Assembly (NCBI GenBank): GCA_022508485.1
Contig: JAFLVD010000004.1
Span: 1,495-65,494, forward strand
Length of the DNA: 64,000 nucleotides
Direction of reading: 5' to 3'
DNA from: Clostridiales bacterium
GTDB lineage: Bacteria; Bacillota; Clostridia; Christensenellales; Pumilibacteraceae
Each line of letters opens with the position of its first letter. Position 1 is the first letter of the stretch. The notes under the pieces were generated by a model. The model had not been told where the DNA came from and searched no databases. It was given only the letters and a program-made list of their open reading frames with translations. Both the position numbers and the translations under genes were made by a program. Of the stretch, positions 36,615 to 47,145 are shown one piece after another.

Positions 36615-37861
36615 GCGTTACGACCGTAAAAAAGCTTGAGCGTTACGACAAGGTAATCGACTGCATGCCCGATAAAAGCATGTCGATTAGATCGGTGCTT
36701 TTTAACGCGTACTCGATAGGAAGCGCGACGGTTAAAAACCTTCTTTTAAGCGACGACGTTCTGTCGTGTATAGACTGCGTGCGCCGACTCGGCGCTTCCG
36801 TCGAGCTTGACGGAACAACCGCGCATATTAAGGGCGCGCCATTTGTCGGCGGAACGCTCGACTGCGGCAATTCGGGAACGACGGCGCGGCTTTTAATAGG
36901 GCTACTCTCGGGGCTTAACGGCGTGTTTACGTTAATCGGCGACGAGTCGCTGTCATCTCGTCCCATGAAACGAGTTACCGATCCGCTTAAAGCGATGGGC
37001 GCGAGAATAACCGATACCGACGGACACCTGCCCGTTAAGGTGGTAGGCTCGCCCCTTCACGGAATAGATTACGATATGCCGGTAGCGTCCGCTCAGGTAA
37101 AAAGCGCGATACTTCTCGCCGGGCTTAACGCGGAGGGAAAAACGACCGTCCGCGAAAAAACGGTAAGCCGCAACCATACCGAAAACATGCTTTCCGAAAT
37201 GAACGCCAAGCTAAGCGTAAACGGCGCCGCCGTCTCTGTTGAGCGCAGCGTGATTTACTCTAAGGATTTTACGGTGGGTGGCGACATTTCTTCCGCGACT
37301 TATCCGCTGTGCCTTGCGCTTATGGTAAAAGGCGGAAGGTGTACCGTTAAAAACGTCGGCATAAACAAAACGCGCACCGGGCTTCTCGACGTGTTTAAAG
37401 AAATCGGCGCGGATTTTACTTTATCCAACGTAAAAGAGGGCGCCGAGCCGACTGCGGACGTAACGGTAAAGCAGGGAAAACTGAAACCGTTTAATATAGG
37501 CGGCGAGCTTATTCCGCGCCTTGTAGACGAAATTCCGGCGCTCTGCGCGCTCGCTTGCTTTATAGACGGGGTAAGCAGGGTGAGCGGCGCGCGCGAGCTT
37601 AAAGTAAAAGAGACGGACAGAATATCGACGACGGTCGCCGCGCTTAAAAGTCTGGGCGCGGATATAGAAGGAACCGACGACGGCATGATAATAAGGGGAG
37701 GAAGGCCGCTCAAATTCGGCGTGGCTGACAGCAAGCTCGACCACCGTATAGCAATGTCGGCGGCGATTGCCGGCGCCGCAGGCGACGGCGTTAAGATAGT
37801 GGACGCGGAATGCGCGTCGGTAAGCTACCCCAACTTTTTCGGCGAGGTGATAGGTGTATAA
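36611..37861 (+). CDS. aroA: 3-phosphoshikimate 1-carboxyvinyltransferase
   Basis: 'LDCGNSGTTARLLIGLLSG', 'SSRPMKRVTDPLKAMGA', 'KETDRIST'. Confidence 0.95.
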   Translation: MSVTTVKKLERYDKVIDCMPDKSMSIRSVLFNAYSIGSATVKNLLLSDDVLSCIDCVRRLGASVELDGTTAHIKGAPFVGGTLDCGNSGTTARLLIGLLSGLNGVFTLIGDESLSSRPMKRVTDPLKAMGARITDTDGHLPVKVVGSPLHGIDYDMPVASAQVKSAILLAGLNAEGKTTVREKTVSRNHTENMLSEMNAKLSVNGAAVSVERSVIYSKDFTVGGDISSATYPLCLALMVKGGRCTVKNVGINKTRTGLLDVFKEIGADFTLSNVKEGAEPTADVTVKQGKLKPFNIGGELIPRLVDEIPALCALACFIDGVSRVSGARELKVKETDRISTTVAALKSLGADIEGTDDGMIIRGGRPLKFGVADSKLDHRIAMSAAIAGAAGDGVKIVDAECASVSYPNFFGEVIGV

Positions 37862-38630
37862 GTTGGCGTTACTCGGCAGGGATATAGGCTACACAAAGTC
37901 GCCTGCCGTTCATAAGGCGATAGCGAGAGCGTTCGGAGTCGAGGTGGATTTCGAGGTGTGCGACGTTACGCTCGATAAGCTCGACGGCGCGGTTAATTCG
38001 CTTATGGAAAGCAAGGACGCGTTTTTTATAACAAAGCCGTATAAAAACGACGTAAAAAAATACTTGTCGAAGATAAACACCAAGTGCGGCGTTAATTTTG
38101 TTTTGTGCCGCGAAAAATCGGGGTACAACACCGACGGCGTAGGGTTTATATCTTCGCTCGACGGGACTTATCCGTCCTGGCGCGGCGAAGTGGAAAGCGC
38201 GCTTGTTCTCGGCGCCGGCGGCTCGGCGTACGCAGTTACCGAAGCGCTAATAAACGCCGGAAAAAAGGTGTACGTATTAAACCGCACGCTTATGAACGCG
38301 GCAAAGCTTTGTTCTCATCTCGGTGCGGAAATATACTTAAACCAGCCTGCGGAACTTATTGTTAACTGTACGAGTCTCGGGCTTCACGGCGAGGACGCGC
38401 TGTACACTCTGTGCGTTATGCCCGGCTTTAAATACGGCTTCGACCTTGTATATTCGGGCGGCGAAACTCCGTTTCTGCGCCGGCTGAGAGAAGCTGGCGG
38501 CAAGGTGAAGGACGGCATGGACATGCTCGTGTACCAGGCGATAGCAGGCGATAAAATCCTTTTGGGCGACGATTCAATCGATACCGAAAAGGTTTTTAAG
38601 AGTGTTAATAAAATTTTAAACGAAGGTTAA
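37854..38630 (+). CDS. aroE: shikimate dehydrogenase family protein (somewhat divergent), GTG start
   Basis: 'GRDIGYTKSPAVHKAI', 'ALVLGAGGSAYAVTEAL', 'VNCTSLGL', operon context. Confidence 0.85.
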   Translation: MYKLALLGRDIGYTKSPAVHKAIARAFGVEVDFEVCDVTLDKLDGAVNSLMESKDAFFITKPYKNDVKKYLSKINTKCGVNFVLCREKSGYNTDGVGFISSLDGTYPSWRGEVESALVLGAGGSAYAVTEALINAGKKVYVLNRTLMNAAKLCSHLGAEIYLNQPAELIVNCTSLGLHGEDALYTLCVMPGFKYGFDLVYSGGETPFLRRLREAGGKVKDGMDMLVYQAIAGDKILLGDDSIDTEKVFKSVNKILNEG

Positions 38631-38645
38631 AAAGAGGAAAGCATT

Positions 38646-39065
38646 ATGAAGATTCTTGTTTTAAACGGACCTAATCTCAACATGACGGGAAAGCGCGAGG
38701 CGATATACGGCGCGGAAACGCTCGACGAGATTAACGCGCGCATAGCAAAAGCGGCTAAAAAGAAGTGCGTCGAGGTAGAGTTTTTTCAGTCGAACGGCGA
38801 GGGCGCGATAATAGATAAGCTTCAAGCCGGCGGCTTCGACGGGCTTATTATAAACGCCGGCGCGTACACCCACTATTCGTACGCCATTTCGGACGCGCTC
38901 TATTCCGTAAAGGCGAAAAAGATAGAGGTGCACATGACCAACATTCTCGCGCGCGAGGAGTTTAGAAAGACAAGCGTCATATCCAAAAACTGCGACGGCG
39001 CGGTAATGGGGCTCGGCGCCGACGTGTACTTGCTCGCGTTGGAGTATTTGACATGGGGAATATAA
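38646..39065 (+). CDS. aroQ: type II 3-dehydroquinate dehydratase
   Basis: 'ILVLNGPNLNMTGKREAIYG', 'FFQSNGEGAIIDKLQ', 'INAGAYTHYSYAI'. Confidence 0.95.
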   Translation: MKILVLNGPNLNMTGKREAIYGAETLDEINARIAKAAKKKCVEVEFFQSNGEGAIIDKLQAGGFDGLIINAGAYTHYSYAISDALYSVKAKKIEVHMTNILAREEFRKTSVISKNCDGAVMGLGADVYLLALEYLTWGI

Positions 39066-40219
39066 CCCTTAAACGAAAGCTTGCCCTCATCGGGCCGATG
39101 GGTAGCGGAAAGAGCAATCTTTGTCGCCGCCTTACTAAGTTTTTCGGTTATAAGTCGTTTGACACCGACAAGGAATTCGTTGCGCGCTACGGACCGATTC
39201 CCGAATTTTTTTCAGCACACGGCGAGGCTGAATTCAGGTCGATCGAGTGCGAGCTTCTTAAAGAAGCGGCGGCTTCCGGCGTCGATATTATCGCGACGGG
39301 CGGCGGCGCGGTGCTTAACAAGCAGGGAATGAACGCGCTTAGAAAAAACTGCGATATAGCGTATCTTACCGCGCCGATAGAGGTATTAAAGACGCGGATA
39401 GAGCGCAGCGACAGACCGCTTAAAAACGACATAGAGCGCATAATGGAAGTGCGCGCGCCGCTGTATAATAAGTACGCGGACTATGTGGTGGATTCTTCGG
39501 TCGACTCGCTCGCCGAGCTTGAAAAAAAGCTCGCTCTTCCTCGCAGAAACCGTTACGATATCCTTCTTGTCGATTCGGACGACACAATACTCGACTTTCA
39601 TTTTGCGAGCGCGTACGCGCTTAAAAAGACGCTTAAAAGCCTTAACGTTTCGTTCGACGGCGACCGCGCGGTGGAATTGTTTCGCCCGATAGTTAAGGAC
39701 GTGTGGGCGCGGCTCGAGCGCGGCGAGATAACTCGCGACGAGCTGTTTACTCTTCGGGAAAGTAATTTCGGAAAAGCTATTGGCGTTAACTTCGAGGTGG
39801 GTCGGTTTACCGCCGAGTACAGAAAAAACCTCAGAGAAACGCAGTTTGTCCGAGACGGCGCAATCGATTTTTTAAAAAGCGTTCGCTCGCGCGGAATAGC
39901 GGTTTACATAATCACAAACGCCGACGTTTACTGCGCAAGCAACAGACTTGTTCCCGTTTTGCCGTACGTAGACGGCGCGTTTATCTCGGAGGAGGTAGGG
40001 TTCGCCAAGCCGGATAAACGTTACTTCGACGTCGTTTTCGGCAGGCTCGATAATCCAGATAAAAACAGGGTTGCGGTTTTCGGCGACAGTGAGTCGTCCG
40101 ATATTGCCGGCGGATTGAATTACGGACTGGACACAGTTCTGTATGCGCCGAGCGGACAAAGAGAAACCGCCGCGGACTTTACCGTTACAAGCTACGACGA
40201 GTTATTGTCGCTCGTTTGA
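39053..40219 (+). CDS. aroK: shikimate kinase fused to HAD-family (YjjG-like) hydrolase
   Basis: N-term 'ALIGPMGSGKSNLCRRL..FDTDKEF..ATGGGAVL'; C-term HAD motifs 'LLVDSDDTILDF', 'IITNA', 'GFAKPDKRYFD', 'VFGDSESSDI'. Confidence 0.9.
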   Translation: MGNITLKRKLALIGPMGSGKSNLCRRLTKFFGYKSFDTDKEFVARYGPIPEFFSAHGEAEFRSIECELLKEAAASGVDIIATGGGAVLNKQGMNALRKNCDIAYLTAPIEVLKTRIERSDRPLKNDIERIMEVRAPLYNKYADYVVDSSVDSLAELEKKLALPRRNRYDILLVDSDDTILDFHFASAYALKKTLKSLNVSFDGDRAVELFRPIVKDVWARLERGEITRDELFTLRESNFGKAIGVNFEVGRFTAEYRKNLRETQFVRDGAIDFLKSVRSRGIAVYIITNADVYCASNRLVPVLPYVDGAFISEEVGFAKPDKRYFDVVFGRLDNPDKNRVAVFGDSESSDIAGGLNYGLDTVLYAPSGQRETAADFTVTSYDELLSLV

Positions 40220-40258
40220 TAAATATAGTATATTATGGCGAAAAACGCCTAAAAGCAT

Positions 40259-40287
40259 TTGTCAAAAAACGCAATAACTGTTATAAT
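40259..40287 (+). promoter_or_regulatory. promoter TTGTCA-17-TATAAT
   Basis: Motif and spacing upstream of ORF 40379. Confidence 0.65.
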
Positions 40288-40378
40288 ATATATCGGCTGA
40301 ATTGTGTGGAAACGAGTGGAAGCCGTAACGAAACAAAAGATAATTGCGAGATCGAGGTATAATAACAAAGGAGGGTGT

Positions 40379-42169
40379 ATGGGAAACTACGCAGTACTTA
40401 AAAGCGGAACAGATATTCGCGGCCGCGCGATAGAAAATAACGGCAAGCTTGCCATTCTCACCGACAAGGCGGTAGGGGATCTTGCTGCGGCGTTTGTTTG
40501 CTGGCTGAGCGAGTCGCTCGGAAAAACAAATCTTAAAATCGCGATGGGCAGAGACAGCCGCATTACCGGCGAGCGTTTTTCGAGAGTAATCGTAAAAACG
40601 CTTAGATTCAGTCAACTGGACTTTTTCGATTGCGGACTTATTTCCACTCCCTCGGCGTTTATGCTCACTCAGTTTCCCTCGATGAAGGTGGACGGCGCCA
40701 TTATGATAACGGCAAGCCACCACCCGTACGATATAAACGGACTTAAATTTTTTACCGCGGAGGGGGGAGTAAACTCCGCGCAGCTCGACGAGATTATCGC
40801 GCTTGCCGATCAGGGCGTACGACCCAATACCAACGTTCACTCCACGGTGCTTCGTAAGGACGGATTGCGCCTTTACTGCGATATGCTTTGCGAGACCATT
40901 CGTAAAGGAACAGGGCTTTTTAAGCCGCTTAAAGACATGAAAATCGTTGTCGACGCCGGACACGGCGCCGGCGGATTCTTTGCCAACCGCGTTCTTATGC
41001 CGCTCGGCGCCGATATTTCCGGCTCGCAGTTCCTTGAACCGGACGGCAATTTCCCTGCGCATGTCCCCAATCCCGAGGACCCCGAAGCGATGGAATCGCT
41101 TAAAAACAGAGTTTTGGAAACGGGCGCCGACCTCGGTATTATTTTCGACGCGGACGTAGACCGTTGCGGACTTGTAGCCGACGACGGTACGGAGATTAAC
41201 AGATGCGCGCTTATCGCGCTTGCCGCGGCGCTTACTCTTCCCGATCACCCGGGCGCGACAATCGTAACCGATTCCGTTACGACCGAGGGATTAAGACAGT
41301 TTATCGAGAGCAAGGGCGGACATCAAAAAAGGTTCCGCCGCGGTTACCGCAACGTAATAGACGAGGCCAAGCGTCTTATAGAAGAGGGCGTCGACGCGCC
41401 GCTTGCCATCGAGAGCAGCGGACACGCCGCGTTTGCCGACAACTACTTCCTCGACGACGGCGCGTACTTTATAGCAAAGGTTCTCGTCGCGCTAAGTAAG
41501 CTTCGCGCGGAAGGGCTGTCGCTTACCGATTTAATCGCCGACCTTCACACTCCGCTCGAGGAAGCGGACATAAGGCTCAACCTTGTCGGGATAGATTGGC
41601 GCGACACCGTCGCTAAGATAATATCTCGCTTAAAATCCGTTTCCGAGCGCCTACTTAAAATCAACGACGAATCGTACGAAGGCGTTAGGGCGTATATCGT
41701 ACACGCAAAGGGCTATTTTATAGTCCGTGCAAGCGTTCACGACCCCGTGATACCCATTTATATCGAATCGGACAAGCCCGGCGGTGCGCTTTCCGTAGCG
41801 AGATTTTTGTACTCGTTTATGCGCGGCTTCCGCGGCGTGGACGTAACTCCGCTCGAAACGTTTATCGCCAAAGCGGAAAAAGAGTATAGCGAGCGCGTGG
41901 CGCGCGGCGAGTTTAACGAGGAAGAGTACGAGGAGGAAGAATACGCCTCCGAGCAAACAGACGAGGTTCTCGATACTCCCGAGCAAGGGGAAGGCGTTTC
42001 CGCCGCAGACGAATATTCTGAGGACGCTTCGACGGTAGAAGGCGAGTACGACGAGAACGCCGTTTACGACGAGGGCGGCGTTTATGACGAGAATGCCGTT
42101 TACGACGAGAGCGGAGAGTACGTTCAGTCCGACTTCGGCGCGGTCGATGGTACGCCCGACGAGTTTTAA
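40379..42169 (+). CDS. phosphomannomutase/phosphoglucomutase with acidic repetitive C-terminal tail
   Basis: 'MITASHHPYDINGLKFF', 'IIFDADVDRCGLV', 'AIESSGHAAFADNYFLDDGAYFIAK'; SD AGGAGG before 40379. Confidence 0.9.
   Translation: MGNYAVLKSGTDIRGRAIENNGKLAILTDKAVGDLAAAFVCWLSESLGKTNLKIAMGRDSRITGERFSRVIVKTLRFSQLDFFDCGLISTPSAFMLTQFPSMKVDGAIMITASHHPYDINGLKFFTAEGGVNSAQLDEIIALADQGVRPNTNVHSTVLRKDGLRLYCDMLCETIRKGTGLFKPLKDMKIVVDAGHGAGGFFANRVLMPLGADISGSQFLEPDGNFPAHVPNPEDPEAMESLKNRVLETGADLGIIFDADVDRCGLVADDGTEINRCALIALAAALTLPDHPGATIVTDSVTTEGLRQFIESKGGHQKRFRRGYRNVIDEAKRLIEEGVDAPLAIESSGHAAFADNYFLDDGAYFIAKVLVALSKLRAEGLSLTDLIADLHTPLEEADIRLNLVGIDWRDTVAKIISRLKSVSERLLKINDESYEGVRAYIVHAKGYFIVRASVHDPVIPIYIESDKPGGALSVARFLYSFMRGFRGVDVTPLETFIAKAEKEYSERVARGEFNEEEYEEEEYASEQTDEVLDTPEQGEGVSAADEYSEDASTVEGEYDENAVYDEGGVYDENAVYDESGEYVQSDFGAVDGTPDEF
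42046..42117 (+). repeat. in-frame tandem repeat, 18-bp unit x4 (36-bp super-unit x2) encoding YDENAV/YDEGGV
   Basis: tacgacgagaacgccgtttacgacgagggcggcgtt followed by tatgacgagaatgccgtttacgacgagagcggagag. Confidence 0.85.
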
Positions 42170-42266
42170 TCGGTAAAATCACGGTTATTGCGAAAAACAA
42201 ACGTATAACATTATTGCACAAAGGATCGATATCATTTTTTAGGGTAAAAAACCCGAGGAGATAAAT

Positions 42267-44285
42267 ATGACAAACGATGAACTGACGATATCCACAATCC
42301 GCGTTCTCTCCGCCGAAGCTATCGAAAAGGCGAAGAGCGGACACCCCGGAATTTGTCTCGGCGCGGCGCCTGCGGCGTACACGCTGTTTTCGAGGGTGTT
42401 AAAGCACAATCCCAAAAACCCCAACTTTTTCGACAGGGACAGGTTCGTGCTTTCCGCCGGACACGGTTCGGCGCTACTGTACTCGCTGCTTCACATCTTC
42501 GGCTACGGCTTATCCAAAGAGGATTTGATGCGGTTTCGTCAGCACACGTCAAAAACCCCCGGCCACCCCGAGTACGGCGTTACCGCCGGCGTCGAGGTTT
42601 CTACCGGTCCGCTCGGTCAGGGCATAGCTAACGCAGTTGGCTTCGCTCTTGCCGAAAAGGTTCTCGCCGACAAGTTCAACGAGCCGGACCTTAAACTTGT
42701 AGACCACTACACTTACGCACTTTGCGGCGACGGCTGCATGATGGAAGGCATAGAGAACGAGGCGGCGTCCTTAGCCGGCACGCTCAAACTCGGGAAGCTG
42801 ATTGTAATTTACGACAGCAACCGCATCACGATAGAGGGCAGTACAGACCTTGCGTTTACCGAGGACGTCGGAAAACGGCACGAGGCGCTCGGCTGGCAGG
42901 TTCTTAAAGTAAACGACGGCGAAAACATCGACAGCATCGAGGCGGCGTTAAAGCTTGCAAAGGACGAGACCGAAAAACCGTCGCTCGTTATAGTAAACAC
43001 GACGATAGGCTACGGCTCGCCGCTTGCCGGTACCAGCAAGTGCCACGGCGCGCCGCTCGGCGCGGATAACGTCAAGCAGCTTCGCGCAAACCTTTCCTAC
43101 AAGGCGAAGCCGTTTGAGGTAGCGCCGCAGGTAACGGATCACATTGCCTCTCTCGCGCCCACATTTAATAAGTACGAGTCGGAATGGAATAAAATCGTCA
43201 AGGCGTATAAAACCAAGTATCCCGAAAAGTACGAGGAATTCCAGGTATGGCGCAAGGGCGAAATCGATTTCGAGGCGCTTGACAGCATTTACGACATGCC
43301 CGAAAAGAGTGAGGCGACGCGCGCTTCGTCGCAGCGCATACTTAACAAAATAGCCGAGCAAAATCCGTTTATCATAGGCGGATCCGCCGACCTTGCTACG
43401 TCCAACATGGTCGTTATAGCGAACGGCGGCGACCTGTCCGCAACCGAGCTTGGCAGAAACATTCACTTCGGAATACGCGAGCACGCAATGGGAGCGATCT
43501 GCAACGGAATGTATTTGCACGGCGGACTGTTGCCGTTCTGCGCTACGTTTACAGTGTTTTCCGACTACATGAAAGCGGCTATCCGTATGAGCGCGCTTAT
43601 GAATATTCCCGTGGTGTACGTTTTCTCTCACGACTCGATAGGCGTGGGCGAGGACGGTCCTACCCACCAGCCGATTGAGCAGCTTGCAATGCTTCGCACC
43701 ATTCCCAACATAAAGGTTTTCCGCCCGGCGGACAGCAAGGAAACCGCGGCGGCGTACGAATCGGCGTGGACGGGCAAAAGTCCTACCGTAATCGTGCTAT
43801 CCCGTCAAAGCCTTCCTCAGCTCGACTGCACGACAACCGACGCGCTTTACGGCGGTTATATCGTAGCGGACAGCGAAAAGGAAACGCCGGACACTATTCT
43901 TATTTCCAACGGGTCCGAGCTGTCGCTCGCTCTCGCCGCCAAAAAGCAACTTAAAAAAGAGGGAATCGACGCAAGGGTCGTCAGTATGCCGTGCATGGAA
44001 CTGTTCGATATACAGACCCAAAAGTACCGCGAATCGGTGCTTCCGACCAGAGTGCGCGCTCGTGTTGCGATAGAGGCCGGAAGATCCCAAAGCTGGTATA
44101 AGTACGTCGGGCTTGACGGCGAGTGCTGCTGTATCGACACCTTCGGTATGTCCGCACCTGCCGATATAATGTTTGAAATCTGCGGCTTTAACGTGGATAA
44201 CGTTGTTAAGCTCGCCAAAAAGACAATTAAGACGTGCGCAAAATCGGCCGCATTTGTCGGAACGGAAGCGAGCGATGACGAGTAA
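42267..44285 (+). CDS. tkt: transketolase
   Basis: '[18 protein letters not shown]', '[18 protein letters not shown]', '[15 protein letters not shown]', '[18 protein letters not shown]'. Confidence 0.96.
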   Translation: MTNDELTISTIRVLSAEAIEKAKSGHPGICLGAAPAAYTLFSRVLKHNPKNPNFFDRDRFVLSAGHGSALLYSLLHIFGYGLSKEDLMRFRQHTSKTPGHPEYGVTAGVEVSTGPLGQGIANAVGFALAEKVLADKFNEPDLKLVDHYTYALCGDGCMMEGIENEAASLAGTLKLGKLIVIYDSNRITIEGSTDLAFTEDVGKRHEALGWQVLKVNDGENIDSIEAALKLAKDETEKPSLVIVNTTIGYGSPLAGTSKCHGAPLGADNVKQLRANLSYKAKPFEVAPQVTDHIASLAPTFNKYESEWNKIVKAYKTKYPEKYEEFQVWRKGEIDFEALDSIYDMPEKSEATRASSQRILNKIAEQNPFIIGGSADLATSNMVVIANGGDLSATELGRNIHFGIREHAMGAICNGMYLHGGLLPFCATFTVFSDYMKAAIRMSALMNIPVVYVFSHDSIGVGEDGPTHQPIEQLAMLRTIPNIKVFRPADSKETAAAYESAWTGKSPTVIVLSRQSLPQLDCTTTDALYGGYIVADSEKETPDTILISNGSELSLALAAKKQLKKEGIDARVVSMPCMELFDIQTQKYRESVLPTRVRARVAIEAGRSQSWYKYVGLDGECCCIDTFGMSAPADIMFEICGFNVDNVVKLAKKTIKTCAKSAAFVGTEASDDE

Positions 44286-44859
44286 GTTTTTCGGTTTTTT
44301 GGATAGAATGAAGCTCATCGACAGATGGGCGCTTATGCGTAACACCGCAAAAGAGGACGTCGCCCAGCACACAATGCAGGTCGCGCTGATTGCGCACGCG
44401 CTTTGCGTTATAGAAAACAAGCTGTACGGCGGAAAGCTCGACGCGGAAAAGGCGGCGGTGCTCGCGCTTTATCACGAGTCGGCGGAGGTCGTTACCGGCG
44501 ATCTTCCCACACCCGTAAAGTACTACGACGCGGATATAAACAGAGCGTACAAAAACATCGAGGAAAGAGCGGAAAAGAAGCTTATCGAAACGCTTCCCGA
44601 CGAGCTTAAAGAATGCTTTGCGCCGTGCGTTCAGCCCGACAAGACCTCGCAAGAGTACGTCATGGTTAAACGTGCGGATAAGCTTAGCGCTCTTATTAAA
44701 TGCGCGGAAGAGCTTGCCGCAAACAACAACGAGTTTAAGTCCGCCTACGACTCCACGCTTAAAATCCTTTCTATCGCGCCCGAAAAATCGGTAAAATACT
44801 TTATCGACGTATTTCTTCCTGCTTATTCCGAGAGCCTCGACTATCTTTTGGACGAGTAG
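44275..44859 (+). CDS. HD-domain 5'-deoxynucleotidase (YfbR-like)
   Basis: '[13 protein letters not shown]'-like N-term ([23 protein letters not shown]), '[21 protein letters not shown]'. Confidence 0.88.
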   Translation: MTSKFFGFLDRMKLIDRWALMRNTAKEDVAQHTMQVALIAHALCVIENKLYGGKLDAEKAAVLALYHESAEVVTGDLPTPVKYYDADINRAYKNIEERAEKKLIETLPDELKECFAPCVQPDKTSQEYVMVKRADKLSALIKCAEELAANNNEFKSAYDSTLKILSIAPEKSVKYFIDVFLPAYSESLDYLLDE

Positions 44860-44883
44860 AATAAAAAAGTATTTTGTAAAAAA

Positions 44884-44910
44884 CAACCCACCGTTAAAAT
44901 CGCGGTGGGT
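44884..44910 (+). terminator. intrinsic terminator
   Basis: AACCCACCG..CGGTGGGTT followed by T-run. Confidence 0.8.
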
Positions 44911-44930
44911 TTTTCGATTGGATATTCGAG

Positions 44931-45494
44931 TTAGTTTTTTGCGTTTTCGTATACTTTGGTATTATTATTGTTTTCCTTAATAATTTCTTCCGCTTTTTCC
45001 CGAAGCTCGTCGGATTCCTTACCCTTAGTGAGTTTCCATTTAGATAATGCATTTAAGAATTCGCTGAATTTGCCCCTGTAGATATGCCATTTTACAATAA
45101 AGAGCGTTAAAAGCGTTGATCCTCCTAAAAAGGCAAAAATTGCCGGAAAAAATAAATAAAACATATCGTTGTCAATTGTGGTTTCAATAATAGCAACTAT
45201 CAGAAAAATAGTTGCAAAAACAAGGGCGATAATGCCCCAAGTTAGCAATGCCTTGCTCGGTTTGTCTTCTGTCCATTCCGGTTTAGTCTCAGTGATTTCG
45301 TAGAATTGTTTTTCTAATTCCGCAACCTCTTGATACCAAGGTGAATTTTTTTCACGTACAAATGTTAAATTGGCAAGAGTATAAAGGGGGCGATTGTCAG
45401 TCATTTCCCACCCAAAAGACTCATGTGTTTTAGATATTTCATTGACACTGTATTCATCAGGATTACACTGTACAGTCTTTGTTTCTTTTGCCAT
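44931..45494 (-). CDS. hypothetical membrane protein (two TM segments)
   Basis: 187-aa ORF; upstream TTGACA-18-TATACT on minus strand. Confidence 0.7.
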   Translation of the reverse strand: MAKETKTVQCNPDEYSVNEISKTHESFGWEMTDNRPLYTLANLTFVREKNSPWYQEVAELEKQFYEITETKPEWTEDKPSKALLTWGIIALVFATIFLIVAIIETTIDNDMFYLFFPAIFAFLGGSTLLTLFIVKWHIYRGKFSEFLNALSKWKLTKGKESDELREKAEEIIKENNNNTKVYENAKN

Positions 45495-45721
45495 AAAAAC
45501 CTCGCTTATTACAATAAAGTATATTATAATGATATATTTATTGTCAAGCTTTTTTAGCTGTAAGATTAGAGTATATATGACTCCCCTTACACAGGGGAGG
45601 CTTTATATAATACGCAGCTTTATACCACGCCTAATTTACTTTGATATATAAATTGCCTAATGCAGTGCGTTTTTTTGGGGTCGAGATTATTGTTGTATAA
45701 TTGATTAAGTTTTGCGGCGTG

Positions 45722-46582
45722 CTAATCTTCCTTTCTTGTGTCGCCGGTAAAGAATAGGGCGACGGTGCCGGGGCCGGAATGACTGCCTATAACAAAGCCG
45801 AGCGGCAGAATGAGAGGGGAAAGACCGAGCTTAGACTGTATCTCGTCGGCAACGTATTTAGCGTCGTCGTAGCAGTCGCCGTGCGTAATGTATACGGTTT
45901 TGCTTGCGCCGTTATAGCGTTCTTCGATTTTGTCCACAAGACATTTAAGCGATTTGCGCCTGCCCATAGTCTTTTTTATTGCGATAAGCCTGCCTTCCTC
46001 GTCGACGTGGAGTAACGGCTTAATGTTTAAAATCTTTCCGAGTATCGCCGAACCGCGGCTTAATCTTCCGCCACGAGCAAGGTATTTAAGGTCGTCGACA
46101 ACAAAGTAGTGAAGAATGTGGCCGCGAAGCGATAGGGCGTAATCGTATGCTTGTTCTGCGGACAGACCTTCGTTCCGCTTTTCGTTTACAAGCGTTACGA
46201 ATAAGCCTTCGCCGCCCGACGCGCACTTGCTGTCCACGACGTACACCTTGTTTGCGCTACTTTCGTTTAACGTTTTTGCGGCGGCTTTAAAGCACTCGTA
46301 CGTACCCGAAAGCACGCTTGCAAACGACAAAAACAGCACGTCCTTTCCGTGAGAGAGAAGTTCTTTTAAAAACTCGGTTGCGGCTTGCTCGTTCGCCATC
46401 GAGGTGGACGTTTTCGCGCCGCTGCGCATCATATCGTAAAAGTCCTTGGCGGAAAGCGAGCTTTGGTCCGAGTACTCTTTGTCGTTTACAAAAAACGACA
46501 AAGAAATACAACGGATATCCTTTTCGTTAAGCATATCCGTCGTAAGGTCGCAGGTGGAATCGGTTGCGAGAATAAATTCCAT
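45722..46582 (-). CDS. DegV family fatty-acid-binding protein
   Basis: 'LATDSTCDLTTDML', 'SSLSAKDFYDMMRSGAKTSTSMAN', 'GSHSGPGTVALFF'. Confidence 0.93.
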   Translation of the reverse strand: MEFILATDSTCDLTTDMLNEKDIRCISLSFFVNDKEYSDQSSLSAKDFYDMMRSGAKTSTSMANEQAATEFLKELLSHGKDVLFLSFASVLSGTYECFKAAAKTLNESSANKVYVVDSKCASGGEGLFVTLVNEKRNEGLSAEQAYDYALSLRGHILHYFVVDDLKYLARGGRLSRGSAILGKILNIKPLLHVDEEGRLIAIKKTMGRRKSLKCLVDKIEERYNGASKTVYITHGDCYDDAKYVADEIQSKLGLSPLILPLGFVIGSHSGPGTVALFFTGDTRKED

Positions 46583-46638
46583 TAGTAAACACCTCTATAA
46601 ATTATGTACTTTTTCGTGGGGTGCTTCTATGTGTTTGT

Positions 46639-47145
46639 TTACTGTAAAAAGGCAGGGGACAAATCGACGCCGCCGTCGGTTAAGTCGAGTACGAAAAGCG
46701 CTCTTACGTATCCGCGGTCGAACGAGGTGGAGTGAACGTAAAACTGTTTGCCGTAGTAATAGCGCGCGAGCCTGTAATACTTGGAATTTGAATGAAGAGC
46801 GATGCTCTTTGCGCCGTTATTCTGCGCAAACGTTACCGCCGCGTCAAGCAGGGCGGAACCGAGGCCGGAGTTGGTTATCTTGGGGCTTACGCCGAAACGG
46901 TAGATATACCAAAGGTCGTCGGACAGCTTTTTAACCCTTATCGAGCCGCACATCTCGCCGAAGCGTTCTACGACGAACACGGCGTGGTTTACTATGTCGC
47001 TGAGCGTCGTCTCGATTGTTTCGCTAAGCGCCTTTACCTCGTACTTTACGTTAAGCTCGTCTTGATAGAGCGAAAACGATTCTTTTGTAATCCTAAGGAC
47101 GTCGGGCGCGTCCTCGGCAACGGCTTGTCTTATTGCAAGATACAT
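46639..47145 (-). CDS. GNAT-family acetyltransferase coupled to argF
   Basis: 'RQAVAEDAPDVLRITKESF', 'FGVSPKITNSGLGSALLDAAVTFAQNNGAKSIAL'; TAATG stop-start overlap with argF. Confidence 0.85.
   Translation of the reverse strand: MYLAIRQAVAEDAPDVLRITKESFSLYQDELNVKYEVKALSETIETTLSDIVNHAVFVVERFGEMCGSIRVKKLSDDLWYIYRFGVSPKITNSGLGSALLDAAVTFAQNNGAKSIALHSNSKYYRLARYYYGKQFYVHSTSFDRGYVRALFVLDLTDGGVDLSPAFLQ

Noticed and set aside
40262-41248. 328-aa minus-strand ORF over the phosphohexomutase
   Set aside because: Shadow ORF covering promoter and coding region of a clear gene.
42046-42117. Repeat considered as CRISPR-like
   Set aside because: In-frame protein-coding tandem repeat with no spacers.
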